Made by a program: the position numbers and the translations under genes
The notes under the pieces: generated by a model
Told to the model about the DNA's origin: nothing
Databases searched by the model: none
What the model saw: only the letters and a program-made list of their open reading frames with translations
Shown here: positions 45,801 through 57,942 of the stretch, in pieces
Numbering within the stretch: position 1 is the first letter of the stretch
How the letters are laid out: each line of letters opens with the position of its first letter
From: Nectonema munidae
Lineage: Eukaryota > Nematomorpha > Nectonematoida > Nectonematidae
NCBI GenBank assembly: GCA_030549495.1
Contig: JAUIRK010000909.1
Coordinates: 790,001 to 854,000 of the forward strand
Length of the DNA stretch: 64,000 nt
Direction: 5' to 3'

Positions 45801-45960
45801 GTGTCTCATATCAATCAACTAAACTGTGTTCCCACGTGGAAACATTGGCATGATAGAGGTGAAAGATCATAGTAGGACTCTGAATCAAAAAAACAAAATA
45901 CTCAACATGATACAATGTATGTAGTTAGGGCTTCTTTTCGCTATAATCTGTTTGAGATTT
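42887..45960. other. Unassigned AT-rich stretch upstream of the GPCR
   Basis: Candidate 5' flank of the receptor gene near 42890-43100. TA-rich microsatellites occur at 43070 and 43170. No coding match. A piggyBac-type palindromic end is noted at 45822. Confidence 0.4.
45822..45855 (-). repeat. piggyBac-type subterminal motif, solitary
   Basis: On the reverse strand this reads GCCAATGTTTCCACGTGGGA, matching the left end of piggyBac element 2 (GCCCAATGTTTCCATATGGG at 14654). It is probably the relic of a related non-autonomous element. Confidence 0.45.
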
Positions 45961-46136
45961 GAAGAAGATTTTGAATATGTTCGCATACTCAAATTAGAGT
46001 GTTTTCTCTAATTTCTCCCAAGAAGAAGATTTTGAATATGTTTGCATACTCAGATTAGAGTGTTTTCTCTAATTTCTCCCAAGAAGAAGATTTTGAATAT
46101 GTTCGCATACCCAAATTAGAGTGTTTTCTCTAATTA
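45961..46136. repeat. Tandem repeat, 61-bp unit, about 2.9 copies
   Basis: GAAGAAGATTTTGAATATGT recurs at 45961, 46022 and 46083. Units differ by only a few substitutions (TTCGCATACTC, TTTGCATACTC, TTCGCATACCC), so the array is recent. Confidence 0.92.
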
Positions 46137-46242
46137 GAATGCATCTTCAAATTAGAGCATACGCATTAGAGTGTTTTTGAAAATGTTTGTATGCAGAAAG
46201 GAAGAAGAAACTCTCTAAAACTTAAGCATTAAGATACTTGTA

Positions 46243-46392
46243 TAAGTTGGATTCTTTGAATGATGCTTGTTTCACTGATTTCATTGGATATTAAGGACGA
46301 ACCACGAAAGGAGAAACTTTAAACTTTGTAAGGATTTTCTTAAGATCCCTCTGATCGATCAAGAGGTTATCGAACTCCAACAACAAAAACTT
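46243..46392 (+). repeat. Dispersed repeat, inverted pair with 51388-51515
   Basis: It shares, in inverted orientation, TCTTTGAATGATGCTT at one end and GAGGTTATCGAACTCCAACA at the other with 51388-51515, with diverged sequence between. Family unknown; the AG-rich flanks suggest an old non-autonomous element. Confidence 0.65.
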
Positions 46393-46399
46393 TCTTGGG

Positions 46400-47679
46400 T
46401 AACTTTTTCGTTCGAATCATTTGCCAGCATTGTTGGAAACCCCGTAGCAATTTGCATGGATATGGCATTTGTCACTTGCATTTGAGAATAAAACCTCAAA
46501 AGTAACTAAGCGCACATTTTAGTACGGTAGAAAAGCGTACTTTTTAGGTTTTTTTTCAAATGCAATTGTTAAAATAACGGAATAAAATTCAATTTTGCAC
46601 AGTTGCAAAATGCCCACTTTTTATTTCCAGTCTTTGATGACCTTTTCCAATTTTTTTTATAAAAAATTCTCTTTTTAGTTAGTTCAGGGTTATAGCTTGT
46701 TCAATGGTCCCATTTTTGAAACTTATGATTTCACTGACTTCTAATTAACTGGTTCCCTGCCTTCTTTCAACTTCATCATTTTTTTGCGACTCGACTCAGA
46801 AAACGAGACCAAATCTTAATCTTGCCATTTCATGAAAGAAAAACTCAATTGATTTAAAGCTCAATTGTAGGTAGTTACAGCAAATTTTGCTATGCATTTA
46901 TGTATATCTTGATCAAAATATACATTTTCTAATCAGACAGAGGATGTATATTTGTCTACTTCTAATCACGTCTGCTTTGGATTTTTGCATACCTTAATTA
47001 TAGATTTAATCGAAAGGTAAATAATTTTTAATTATTTTTTTGTCTTTGCGTTCCCAAAAATTACTTGCGACCCCAATTAGGAATTGTAACCCCTGTGCCG
47101 TGAACAATGCCCAATCCCATGAACTCACTAACTAATTGGCTGTCCAACTAACTATAACATATCTCCATTGGTTGAAATGTCATGTCATCAGTTACGTCGG
47201 TGACTCCTTACATGAGGTTAAAATAACTAAGTATATAGTTAAATATAGGAGTAGGATAAGTCAGGTAACCTTTTAAAGACCAAAGACTTTGAAAGGCATG
47301 CGAAATTCCTGCAAATCTAAAAAGATAAAATATGCGAAATCAATTGTGGATTGGGGTGATTCAAAAATTTGTTGAAAGAAGTGAATTTACGAGAGTTTTA
47401 GGCAGAGCATGTGATATTACTATATACAAACGAATGTGTCTTTTTTCTGAACACCCATTTTAATGCATCGGATTGCCATTAACGTGCTCAATGCTGAAAT
47501 TTTTTCTTTCAATTTTATTGCCTTTGTGAATTACCCGAAAATGTAGTTTATTTTTTCACATTCATCTTTTCCTTTTTATTGTTATTTTGTTCTTTATTTT
47601 TTAGATTCACTTACGAAAAATCAAATTAATCCTTCCTGTAATATTCGAAGATCATGTTTTTAAATTATTTTATTTATGT
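46400..47679. other. AT-rich, nothing firmly recognised
   Basis: Two hAT-like ends (CAGGGTTATAG near 46687 and, reversed, CAGGGGTTACAATTCC near 47096) might bound a MITE, but the flanks do not match. Otherwise no signal. Confidence 0.35.
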
Positions 47680-47790
47680 GCGAGAATGGAGGAGTTAAAA
47701 TTAAAAAGATCTGATTATAAAAATGAAATAATCATTTTCATTTTTAGTTGGTTTGTGAACTCTTCAGTATATAGAATTAATTAAAAAATT
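47680..47790. repeat. Old dispersed repeat, copy without MITE
   Basis: GCGAGAATGGAGGAGTTAAA followed by TTTGTGAACTCTTCAGTATA corresponds to 17403-17640 without the TTAA MITE. It gives the ancestral form of that locus. Confidence 0.65.
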
Positions 47791-47829
47791 TTTTAAAGTG
47801 CGTGGACTTTAAATCAGTTGTATAATTAT

Positions 47830-49150
47830 TTTGAATATAATTTATTGTTTAGTGAGTTTCAATTTGGTTTTCGAAAGCTTAAAAACATTGAACAACTTCA
47901 TTCAATTTTTATTTCCAAAATTGTAGAGAACTGGAATTAGTAATTTTAAGTCATTGAGTATATTTTTGGATCTCAAAGCTGCTTTTGACTGTGAAATCAT
48001 GATTTTTTATTAAGTAAGAAGAAAGAATTTTTTGAGAAAAAAATATGGAGGAAAAAAAAAAAATATATGAAAAATAAACAAAAAAAGTGGGGAAAAAAAT
48101 TGAGCTTAATTACTATAAAATTGATCAATCAGCTATAGATTTAATTAGAAGTTTTTTAAATAATAGGAAATTTTCCGTTTTTTTAAATAAGAGTTTTTCT
48201 GACATATATCACTGCAACCCTGTTGGAGTACCTCAGCGATCTTCTCTCGGTCCACTTCTGTTTATCATATATATAAATCTGTAAAGCTAGCATTTGCAGA
48301 TGACATAGTTCTCATCTTCAAAGTTGAAAATTTTTCAAGCATCGAAATAATAAATAAAAAGTTGTCTTTTTTGAATGAGCTTTTCATTAGCCATCAATTA
48401 TTACTGAACTATGAAAAATCAAAAGGAATGTTGTTATCAGAGAAAAAAATCTCGTTTTGTCATGATGTAAAAATTAATAAGCATGTGATGAGTTGTTGGA
48501 AAAGTTTTGTTTTAGGCACTATATTTGACAATAGACTTCTTTAGAACGCACAAGTTGAATCAGTCTGCAATAAATTGAGTTATTTACTTGCTAAATTCAG
48601 AAGTTGGAATCATCTTCCAGTAAAAATAAAAACTATTGCGTATAAATCCTTGGTGTTACCAGTTTAAAATTATTCTCTAGTAAATTGGGGACACGTTAAT
48701 CTTAATAGAATATTTATTTTGCAAAAAAAAATATTGAGGTTAATATAATGCACATACCAGCAGTAAATTCTATTTAACTAATGTTTTGAAAATACAGGAC
48801 ATCTATAAGTATAAATTAATGAATTTTTACCATGATTCATGGTTTTTTTCCAATAGACTACTCGAATAAACTAATGTTTAATTATGAAGTACACAATTAT
48901 AATACTAGAACAAAATTTAGTTACTTTCATCCAAGGCTTAAATCAAAAAAATGCAAGCAAGTCATAAGGCAGGAAATCATAGATTTAATAGAAAACAGAA
49001 AATATTAATATCATAGAAGTGGCGCAATTAAATAAAAACTCTTTTAAAAGCTGCATCAAACACAAATTATTATCAGAGACATATGATAGACCTTGTACTC
49101 TAACAAATTGCTTTTCCTGTTTCACTTTTTAATGTATCACCGTCAAAACA
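47830..49150 (+). mobile_element. LINE fragment (Jockey/CR1-like reverse transcriptase), broken
   Basis: Reverse transcriptase remnants on the + strand in order: FQFGFRKLKNIEQLHSIF near 47860; LDLKAAFDC near 47970 (catalytic motif A); GVPQRSSLGPLLFIIYIN near 48230 (motif B); FADDIVLIFK near 48297 (motif C, YADD-like); then LNYEKSKGMLLS and, further on, KIKTIAYKSLVLPV near 48620, as in Jockey/CR1 elements. Frames change repeatedly. The 5' part (endonuclease, ORF1) is missing, as usual for truncated LINEs. The 3' end lies between about 49150 and 49345. Confidence 0.82.
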
Positions 49151-49349
49151 AACACCCTATATTTTGGCTGTAGCATTTTTCTCTATATAATATGTCAATG
49201 TATATATATCATTTATTATATATCTGTTTATACATATTGTAGATTATTTTTTTTCTCTCTTTAAAAGTATCTCTTGTAAATATTTATATATACTTTATTT
49301 CATTCCTGTTAACATAATTTATATAAATAAACTTATATTTCAAACATGA

Positions 49350-50635
49350 TTGTTTTCATATTTTAAAAATAGTAAACTTATTAAATAAATGTTGGAATTT
49401 TTGAAAAATGATTTTATGTATGAAATGGTTACACACGGTAGCGACTTTGATTACTCTTTGTATGGGCCAAACTGTTTTTACTTATTTTTTTATAACTTGT
49501 AACTTTGTGAAATTTTATGATTACTATTTTACAACAAACATGTGTACTCTAATAAATTTCTTTCTTTATCTAATATATATAATAATTCCTTTCACTATCC
49601 AAATATTTAAATTGGTAGTAACATTCTTCATTGGTAGTAAAATTGGTTGATAATGGTAGTAACAGTAAATATAAATTACTTTGTTTGTACTTATTTTGTT
49701 CAGAGATTAAAATTACTTTCCTTGCTTCCTGAAGCTTTATCTGTACAACCTTACAGAGCAAACTTCATTTCACTTCTAATATCTTATGAACGTGAGCGCA
49801 TTGGTTCTCAAAATATCAAAAAAGATTTTTTCTAAGCGTCTTTACACGTATTTTCAATTTTAAATATAATTTTTTTATGTATTTGTTCTTTAAAAGATTA
49901 TTTAAAAAAAAACGAAAATGCCAAGAAATATTATTAACATTTTAAATACATATACCGTTTTAGCCAGGCATAACTTGAATCAAAGAAAATTTTGTGCATC
50001 TGAAGTACAACTTTTCTTCAGAAAATCAGAAAAAATTTTTTTTATATGTTTGATTGATAAATTTGTGAGTAATAATGAAGTGAGACGATCATCATAGCTT
50101 CCTCATCTGAATTCACTACCGCTCTTTTCATTGCTAAATTTTAACACTGGATGTTCGCAGAAATCCAAAAAAGACAAAACAGTTATTGAAAGATAAAAAA
50201 ATGGTCAACGATTGCATAAACGTGAATGAACAAATTCACATTAGGGTATACATATTCACGTCGAATTTTTTTTGTAGTTTTTAAAGTATTTATTTCCATA
50301 GACAAAACAATTGCTTGGAAAAAACTAAACACACTTTTTGCATAAACATTTAAACTTTCATAAAAACTTTTAGCAACTTTTTTACGAAAACAAATTAGAG
50401 GAACGAAATTATTATGACTACTACTTCGTATCTTTTTTGTTTGAATCGAATGTTATAGATAGATATGTAAAAACAGATGGAAATATAATAGATGTAAAAA
50501 ATTAGAAAAAACAATAAGATAAAAATATACACTGTGATTATAATGAAAAATTTTTTTTTGGAAAAATAATGCGTTATATGCAGAAGCTAAAGAGAACACT
50601 GTTTTTTGAAATCTGAATGTTGGTGAAGCATCCAA
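49350..50635. other. AT-rich, nothing recognised
   Basis: Hydrophobic frames at 49408-49650 and 50453-50635 reflect T-rich composition. A short block GCCAGGCATAACTTGAATCA at about 49974 recurs near 52509 (there with TCAGGCATAACTTGAATCAA), marking a small dispersed repeat. Confidence 0.4.
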
Positions 50636-50639
50636 TCCA

Positions 50640-50800
50640 ATCCTGAAAAGTAAAGGTACTATGGACTGGATTGATAGGGAAGACTCAATTGTAGCGCTTG
50701 TGTCGAAGCAGGAGTAAGGAAGAGGTGATGCTGGATCGAACCCAAAGCCCTATGCTATCGCAGACAAGCGCATTTAGACGTGGGCCCTTTGAAATAAAAC
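50640..50800 (-). mobile_element. tRNA-derived SINE (second family)
   Basis: On the minus strand a box B GGTTCGATCC (50742-50733) follows GCGCTTGTCTGCGATAGCAT with tRNA-like spacing and a weak box A-like GGGCCCACGTCTAAATGCGC. The sequence is not the same as the SINE at 29681. Confidence 0.5.
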
Positions 50801-51387
50801 CAAAGAAATTTTATAGGAAATATAATATTGAATATAGATGATATAGCAATAAAAATCAATCACTCAATTATCATTTTTACTTAGCAATCTCTAACTTCAA
50901 GGCTTGAAAGAGCGCTGAAATGAAATGGTAAACCTTTTTTTAAATGATTACTTTAGATTCTGATTCATATATACACTACTATACATGTGCTTCTATCATG
51001 CTGATACCATGATGATGATGATGATGTTGATGTAATAAAAATGAGATAATGAATATTTAGAATTCGTATAAAGGAGCAATGATGAGTATACATAAAACGT
51101 GAATGTAGTACTCCAATACAATACCAATTTAATAAGCAATTTAAAATAAATTGAGAATTACATTTTTAAGCCAACTCACCCGTTCCCCCTTTTCCTCGAT
51201 TTTTCATGGAGAAGTGAAGCAGCCATGCTTGAGAGCTGAAAAGGAAAAATGGATGCAAAATCGATTTATCTTTTCGCAAATTCGAATGAACATGCATTGA
51301 GAGATATAATCATATTTTATTTCCTTGAAAACAAACATCAAGCTGACCCCGTTTTCTATGGGAGGGCACAACCTTTTTAAGGTTTGC

Positions 51388-51515
51388 TAGTTATTGTTGG
51401 AGTTCGATAACCTCTTGATCAGCCAGAGGGCCTTACCTAGTCTAAAGTCGCTTCCTTTTGTAGTTCATGGCCAATAACCAATCAAATTAGTGAAAGAAGC
51501 ATCATTCAAAGAATA
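51388..51515 (-). repeat. Dispersed repeat, inverted pair with 46243-46392
   Basis: It contains TGTTGGAGTTCGATAACCTC and GAAGCATCATTCAAAGAAT, the reverse complements of blocks in the partner copy. Confidence 0.65.
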
Positions 51516-51871
51516 AAAATTTGATACGAGGATAGCGCAAACATTACCAAAATTTCTTTAGTGAAAAAAATCAACAGAGCGCGGGCAACAAAAAAACAGT
51601 TAAACTATTTGAAGAGGAGAAGGAAGGCGGTACTAAAACTTTTACTTTGGCGCGCACTGCAACATTCGATGTGGGGCGCCAAATAGGGATGTGAAGGCCC
51701 CTCTTTTTATGTTTATGGACCCGTAATATAAGCATTTTACACCAATACAAACACATTTTAAATGAAAGGCAGTTTTGAGCAGATCGAGTAGAAATTATTG
51801 AAGCCAATTTTTGTTTGCCACTCAAAAAATTCCAGAAATGAATTTTAATCAGGTTCGCATATATTTGAGAG

Positions 51872-52225
51872 TTTTTTTTGCACTTTTCTATAGGTTTCTA
51901 TAATAATAATATATTAAAATTTGTCTAAAATATAGCATTCTTATCATTAAAATTAACTTTTTTTAATTAATAAAAAATGAGCTCTTTTTTTTGCACTTTT
52001 CTATAGGTCATACTATAGAAAAAAAGAATTTCTATGTAGACATATAGAAAAGTGCAAAAAAAGGGCTCATTTTTTTATTAATTAAAAAGTTAATTTTAAT
52101 GATAAGAATGCTATATTTTAGAAAATTTTAATATATTATTATTAAAATTGACCTATAGAAAAGTGCAAAAAAAAGAGCTCATTTTTTATTAGTTAATTTT
52201 AATGATAAGAATGCTATATTTTAGG
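51872..52225. repeat. Palindromic array of an about 112-bp unit (fold-back)
   Basis: A unit marked by GCACTTTTCTATAGGT and ATGAGCTC occurs in + orientation at 51880 and 51993 (period 113), then in inverted orientation ending at 52055 and 52166 (period 111). Left arm 51872-52008 and right arm 52042-52170 are near-perfect reverse complements around a loop of about 30 bases. The transcript or single strand would form a hairpin with arms of about 130 bp. Confidence 0.88.
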
Positions 52226-53023
52226 CTAATTATTATTATTATTGAAATTTATTACCAGGGCTGGTAAACTGAATAAGAGTTCATTTTTGTTTGCCATTAA
52301 AATAAGTCGAAATATATATTTTCAATAAACTTTGGGGTATGTTCGACAGTTTTTTGGTTTTTTAGGCCAATGAAAAGCAATTTTTTCATGTCAATAAAAC
52401 CCTATGTTCTTCTTATTTGGAAGTTTATTTTTTTGAACAAAAGTAAGGAAGTGTAAGCCGTAGGGGTTTAGTTGTGAAATTTTTTATAATTTAATACTTT
52501 CAATTCAGTCAGGCATAACTTGAATCAAAGAAAACACTAAACAAATGAGAATCTTTCTTTAATATGCTTGCTCACTTATTGTCAAAGTTCATTTTAATTT
52601 GTAATGCGCATAATGTATACAAAAAGAAGAGATTGAAGATATATGGATGAATTCAAAATTATAAGGGTATTCTTATTGAAGCATTTTTGCACCCATAATT
52701 TACATATTGAAAGGATACATTTTAGCACGTTCAACGATTTATAAACGCAATTTGAAAGATGTTCAATCCTCCTTTAAAGTTACAAATTAAAATATTTGTT
52801 TTCAAAGTACACATATAAATTGTCAAAAACTTATTCAGCTTTTCTAAATCTTAAAAAAGCAGTTATGGAAAGAAATATTTTTGTCTTATACAAGCAAAGT
52901 TGCCAGAGATCATTTAGATGAAAAAAAGCTTAAAATTTCTTCTAGTCTGTATCTCAAATTAGAAAATTGGAGTAAAACATCAACTTTTCCACGCCCTCTA
53001 TGAGACGAATATTATCATTAGTG

Positions 53024-53480
53024 TAGGGTGACTAGACGTCCTGATTTGTACGGACAAATCTGGCTTTTGTAAAAAAAATAATTTTTCTCCGTTTTTATCT
53101 AAAACTTAAATTGTCTCGATTTTCTCTGGTGCTTATCTTTAAATTAGTTAACATCAAAATAAATGATTTCTGTTTTTAAATTTTTTTGAATGATGAAAAA
53201 GAATACCAACCTTCAACTATACTATCAACAAATGAAAGAGCGCCGAAGTTTTAAAAAAATTGCCTTTTTTAGATAAGCTTTTTGAGTTCCTGAAAACAAT
53301 TCAATATATTTTTGGAATACAAACTGCTCATAGCGCAAATATAAACCGAATTTTTTCTTTGAAGGGGAGTATCAATGAAATGATTGTAGAAACGAATTAT
53401 CTATAGAAGCAGAAAGAAGCATTCTGATAGGAAGCTTAAACTTCAAAAACATTTTCCTTTGAAGAAATTTTGTAGAATAT
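53024..53480 (+). mobile_element. hAT remnant: terminus plus dimerisation domain
   Basis: TAGGGTGACTAGACGTCCTG at 53024 is a terminus type found on hAT elements. It is followed on the + strand by FLKTIQYIFGIQTAHSANIN, then RIFSLKGSINEMIVETNYL, resembling the hAT C-terminal dimerisation motif. The catalytic part is missing. The relation of the end to the coding piece is inferred from proximity. Confidence 0.5.
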
Positions 53481-53621
53481 TTCATCCTCCCAAAAATACG
53501 ATTGAATCAAATGTCGGATTTTTTTAATTTTGGTAAACTTATTTATTGCATATTTGCAAAAAGAATAAGAGATTTTTTAGATTTATAAAACAACTTGCAG
53601 AGCTTTTATGTGCTAAAACAG

Positions 53622-54130
53622 TTGTTTCTAAACTTTTTTACTTCCACACCCCTAAAAAAATTTTGTTCTGACCTCGCACTTCTTACAATTCACTAAAATT
53701 TTATCCAAAGAAAGGATCGATTAGAAATATTGAAAAATAAGAAATCAGACATGTACAAAAAATATCAAAAATTAATATGGAAATTAAGCTTACAAAAATA
53801 ATACTACTTGCTGAAATAAAATAAAATCAAAATGCCGACTTTCAACATTTTGTTAAAGTATTTCAATTCAATGATTCTTTAGTTCCTTTTTCTGGCTTAT
53901 GTGTTTTTTAAAACGTAGAAAATGAGTGTCTGTACATTCAAGCGATTTCGTCTTAAATGACAAAAGAGTGCTAAATCCTGACTGGCAGAAGTATGTTCTT
54001 TTAACCCTATCAGTGACAACCTTAACTAAAATTTTTCTTGTACCAAATTTGCTAAACCTTTTGTTACCATAGTTCGTGACATTTCTAAAATTGATAGCTG
54101 CATCCTTTGATACCATTTTCATGGCAGTTG
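53622..54130 (-). mobile_element. hAT remnant (ZBED5-like), 3' end
   Basis: CAGTTGTTTCTAAACTTTTT at 53622 is a hAT terminus (consensus CAGTGGTTCTCAAACTTTTT). The minus-strand frame 54122-53868 has RTYFCQSGFSTLLSFKTKSL, matching the CE.GFS.L..IK.K dimerisation motif of ZBED5-type transposases, and ends shortly before the terminus, as expected of a 3' end. The rest of the element is absent. Confidence 0.6.
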
Positions 54131-54369
54131 AATGACCTTTTCATGCCTAAATCAGTCAATCAAAATCAAAATTTAAACTTTTTCAGCAAAATTCTTACAG
54201 TATCTCTAGTTAAGCTTATAACTTTGGTTCTATATAATATACTCGTTTGAAAATTTATAAATATATACAGTTTTGAACACATAACAATTTATAGTTTAAA
54301 TTTTTTCAAAATCATGGTACTTTTTGGCAAATGTCAATCAAAGTTTTGATTGATGAGAAATATATCTAA

Positions 54370-54790
54370 TAAAATATACATTCAAATTTTAAATGAAATA
54401 TATTTTCTATATCAAATCGGGCATGCTGATTTCATTTTTGGAATTTAGAAATTGAAAATACCTATAAGTGTATTACAAACTTGCGGTTTACTTCTAATAT
54501 CTGTCTCTGAAAACATTCATTCAAATTTTACATGGAATATACAGTATACACATTATTATAACAAATCAACAATCGCAATTTCATTTATAAATTCTTTTTG
54601 CATTTAGAATTTGAAAATGTTAATCAATGTGAAACAAATTTGCGGTTTATTTCTAAAATCTGTCAAGAACATTCACTCAAATTTTACATGAAATATACAC
54701 ATTTTCATAACAAATCAACAATGCTAATTCCAATTATAGATTGTTTTTGGATTTAGAATTTGAAAATACTTGTAAGCGTGAATCAAATTT
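54370..54790. repeat. Tandem repeat, unit about 139-157 bp, 3 copies
   Basis: The block CATTCAAAT/CACTCAAAT plus TTTACATG-AATATACA recurs at 54379, 54518 and 54675, each time with AACAAATCAACAAT and TTTAGAATTTGAAAAT downstream. Units are diverged, so the array is old. Confidence 0.8.
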
Positions 54791-54935
54791 TCAAATCAGG
54801 TGTTTTACACATATGTACCCATTTTCAGGTAGGCTGAATCCAACAGTGATATTTATTTTTTATAAAAATTAATCATACCTGTCAAAAAATGATTGACATA
54901 TGACACTTCAACTGAAATAAACAGTAGTAGTTAAT
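54790..54935 (-). repeat. Inverted copy of the 150-bp unit at 56010
   Basis: The reverse complement reads AGTTGAAGTGTCATATGTCA then TTTTTTGACAGGTATGATTAA, TTCAGC and TGAAAATGGGTACATATGTG, matching the units at 56015-56390. Together they form an inverted arrangement around about 1.1 kb. Confidence 0.75.
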
Positions 54936-56009
54936 ATGTAATTTATTTTGTCACAGAACAAATAGAATTATAAGTAGGCAAAACAAAATTGCAAAATAAG
55001 AAAATATAACTGAAAATGATATAGAACTAAAAACGGGATTTTATACCGAATTCAATGAGGTAATTTTTTTAAATGAAATTAATTAAATACAAAACAAGGA
55101 CTCTGTAGAGGCATATTTTGATGCGCATCATTTTATTTGAAGGAGAAAGACAATTCTTTTATACCATCACTCTACAATATCTCGAAACAAGCTGAATCGG
55201 TCAATTTAAATAAGTTTCGTGCTTGACCATTTTGAGAAAGTTTTATACGTATAATCAAACAATATACACATGAACGAAGATGATAAAGTTGAAACATATT
55301 TTATTTATAATAAAAGTTTGATCGTTTTTTTTATATCTAATCATTTGGTTGTCGTATCGTTTCTCCAAAATGAAAAATATTTTCACTTCAACATGAGTTT
55401 TCTGCATAAAATTTGCTATTTTATTTAATAATTGCTGGCAGTATTTAAAAAAAGTAAATGATCTCCTTCATTAAAAACTGTCAAGGATAATAAAAATAGT
55501 TTAAAAAAAATGAGAAAAACTTTATTCGAAAATTTGTCTTTTTGATAATCAAGATTCAAAAAAACAAAAATTATCTTTTTAGAACTTTCGCTTTGCATAA
55601 ACGATTTGAAGGCAAACTTTGTGATATATAACTAAAAAAGTAATATATAATTCACAGCGTAATTTTTATTTATAGTCTAAAAATGAAAAAAAATTTTTGA
55701 ACATAAATATATGAATCAATTTTATAGTATAATGAGTATCAAAATTAATATTCGTGCCTTATTGGAAATTTTGAAACTGAAAAAATTTGTTTTATTATAG
55801 ATTCCAAATAAAATCTAAACCTCAAAGAGAAATAAATTCATTTCTGAAATGACTAAAAATTTGAATATAGTCTTTGAAGAATAGCATGGAAACAAATCGT
55901 TCAAAAATCAGTACAATATATCTGACCGCAAAAATACCAGGTTTTTAAAAATGTCACAAATTAATCAAAAATGTTAAAAAAAACTTTTTATAATTATAAA
56001 GAGTTAATT
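54936..56009. other. AT-rich spacer between inverted 150-bp units
   Basis: No coding signal. It could be the core of a non-autonomous element whose long ends are the 150-bp units, or independent sequence. Confidence 0.4.
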
Positions 56010-56390
56010 TTTTCAGTTGGACTGGCATATGTCAATCAATTTTTTAACAAGGTTTGATTAATTTCTTTAAAAAATAAACGTGACCATCGTATTCAGCATA
56101 CATGAAAACGGGTGTATATAAATAGAAAACTTTGTTAATCATTTAAACTAAAAGTTTCTTTTTTTAGTTGAGCTGTCATATATCAATCAATTTTTTGACA
56201 GGTTTGGTTGATTTTTAAAAAAATAAACATGACCATCGTGTTCAGCACACTTGAAAATGGGTATATATGTGTAAAAAATTTTGTATACCCATTTAAACTA
56301 AAATTTCTTTTTTTAGTTGAGCTGTCAAATATCAATCAATTTTTGACAAGTTTGATTGATTATTATAAAAAATAAATGTCAGGATCAGAT
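56010..56390 (+). repeat. Tandem repeat, about 150-bp unit, 2.5 copies
   Basis: AGTTGGACTGGCATATGTCA at 56015, AGTTGAGCTGTCATATATCA at 56166 and AGTTGAGCTGTCAAATATCA at 56315 begin successive units (spacing 151 and 149). Each continues AATCAATTTTT-ACA-GTTTGATT. Confidence 0.85.
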
Positions 56391-57942
56391 TCGCAATCAA
56401 TCATTTAGTAGGTTCACGCGAAAATTTTGTAAAAATTTTCAATCATTCAAGAAAAACCAGGGGGGTCTAAAATAGCCTCCGTCACTGAGGAAATGAAAAT
56501 AGGCCGTTACTAATACGCTTAAGGAATGAGCAGAACTAGTGGAGTTTCACAAATTCTTGGAAAATTCTCGTACAAATACTCTTCCAAAGTTTTACCCTCA
56601 AATTGTATTTCAAGAAAAATAACTTGCGATAAAATTTTTGAAAAATTGATTTGAATGCAGTTCTATGAGATTTTTCAGCTCTCCATCAGCTAAAATTTTG
56701 TCCAAATTAAAGGAGTGTGGATTCATAATCCATTATCTAGAAGTTTCAGGCTTCATTTCGTCAAAATATCTATCAAATGACGTCGACAGTACTTCGAAAA
56801 ACTTCAGAAAATTTTTCATTATCTTTTCTTTATTTCCAGAGTAATTTTAAAGCATTCGACTATACTTTATCTTTTAGCTTTTTGTCTTTGTTAGATTTGT
56901 AAATTCGCTTCTACTTTTAAAACATTATTGAAAACTAGTTTAAGGTATACACAGTGAAAAAATTGTAGGTCCTTACATGAATATTTTTCGACCTCAGCCC
57001 AAGATGGGTAGATTGGTCAAATATAATTTGTTTCCGTAATAATTTACGTTGTATTAAATATAAAATCTTTTATTTGTAATATTTTCAAAAGCTTCCATTT
57101 ATTTAAACATTGATTTGAAAGATTTAATTAATTTTCAAAAAAAATGTGCGCTTTTTATGTATAAGTAGTAGATAGGATATTTTTGGAAATTAAAAAAAAA
57201 CTTTACGTTTCCAACTGTGGACCGTATGAATGCTTAATAAAAGACAAAGTTTTGGCTTCATGTTCAGTAATTTTACATCATAAGTCTTCAAAATGAAGAC
57301 ACACGGATTTCACAATGTTAAAATGCAATGTCATTTTTTGCTTTTAAGATCATCCATTTTTTGTCTAATTCATAACATGTAACGATTAAAATTTTAATTT
57401 TTAGTTTTTGGCGTGGCGTATTATAAAATGTTCACAACTAAAAAGCTCTTTGGTCTTAATTTTAATTAGAAAAAGATGAAATTGATAAGTCTTAAGATTT
57501 ATTGAAGCAAAATAATAATAATAATAATACAATTATATATACATAAAATAATTCATGTGAAAGATTACATTTTGATTGAAAATAAAAAAATAACTTGAGA
57601 TAAAATTTTTGAAAAATTTGTCAAAGATGGATATATTAAAACAAATATGAAATTTTGATTCTAAAAATAATGATATAAAAATTAAGGCTGTGATTGGTAT
57701 ATATATATATATATATAGTTTACTTACATGATAAAATTAAGGATAACAAGATTTTGCAAATTATATTAAATGGGTGCAAGAGATAAAAAGTGGTGCACAA
57801 AGTCTGAGATAAAAGGAGATTGACGCTTGCGCATAAAATACACGCGAGTTATAATTGTGAGGGATGATGGAGACGAACGAGAGTCAAAATGCATTGATTC
57901 TACCTGCAAGTAGAAAGCAGTGTGAAGCGAAGAATGAAATGT
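56391..57942. other. 3' flank of the filamin-like gene
   Basis: AT-rich sequence with an (AAT)n run near 57511 and a (TA)n run at 57699-57717. The part nearest 57942 is the presumed 3' UTR of the minus-strand gene. Nothing else was recognised. Confidence 0.45.

Noticed and set aside
45961-46136. CRISPR-like array
   Set aside because: The 61-bp units are continuous tandem copies with no distinct spacers, and the genome is eukaryotic.
46687-47096. Possible hAT MITE with CAGGG-type ends
   Set aside because: The ends match only loosely and the flanking 8-mers (AGTTAGTT and TGCCGTGA) differ.
49408-49650. Small membrane protein of 80 residues
   Set aside because: Hydrophobicity follows from T-rich sequence; no similarity, splice context or conserved motif was seen.
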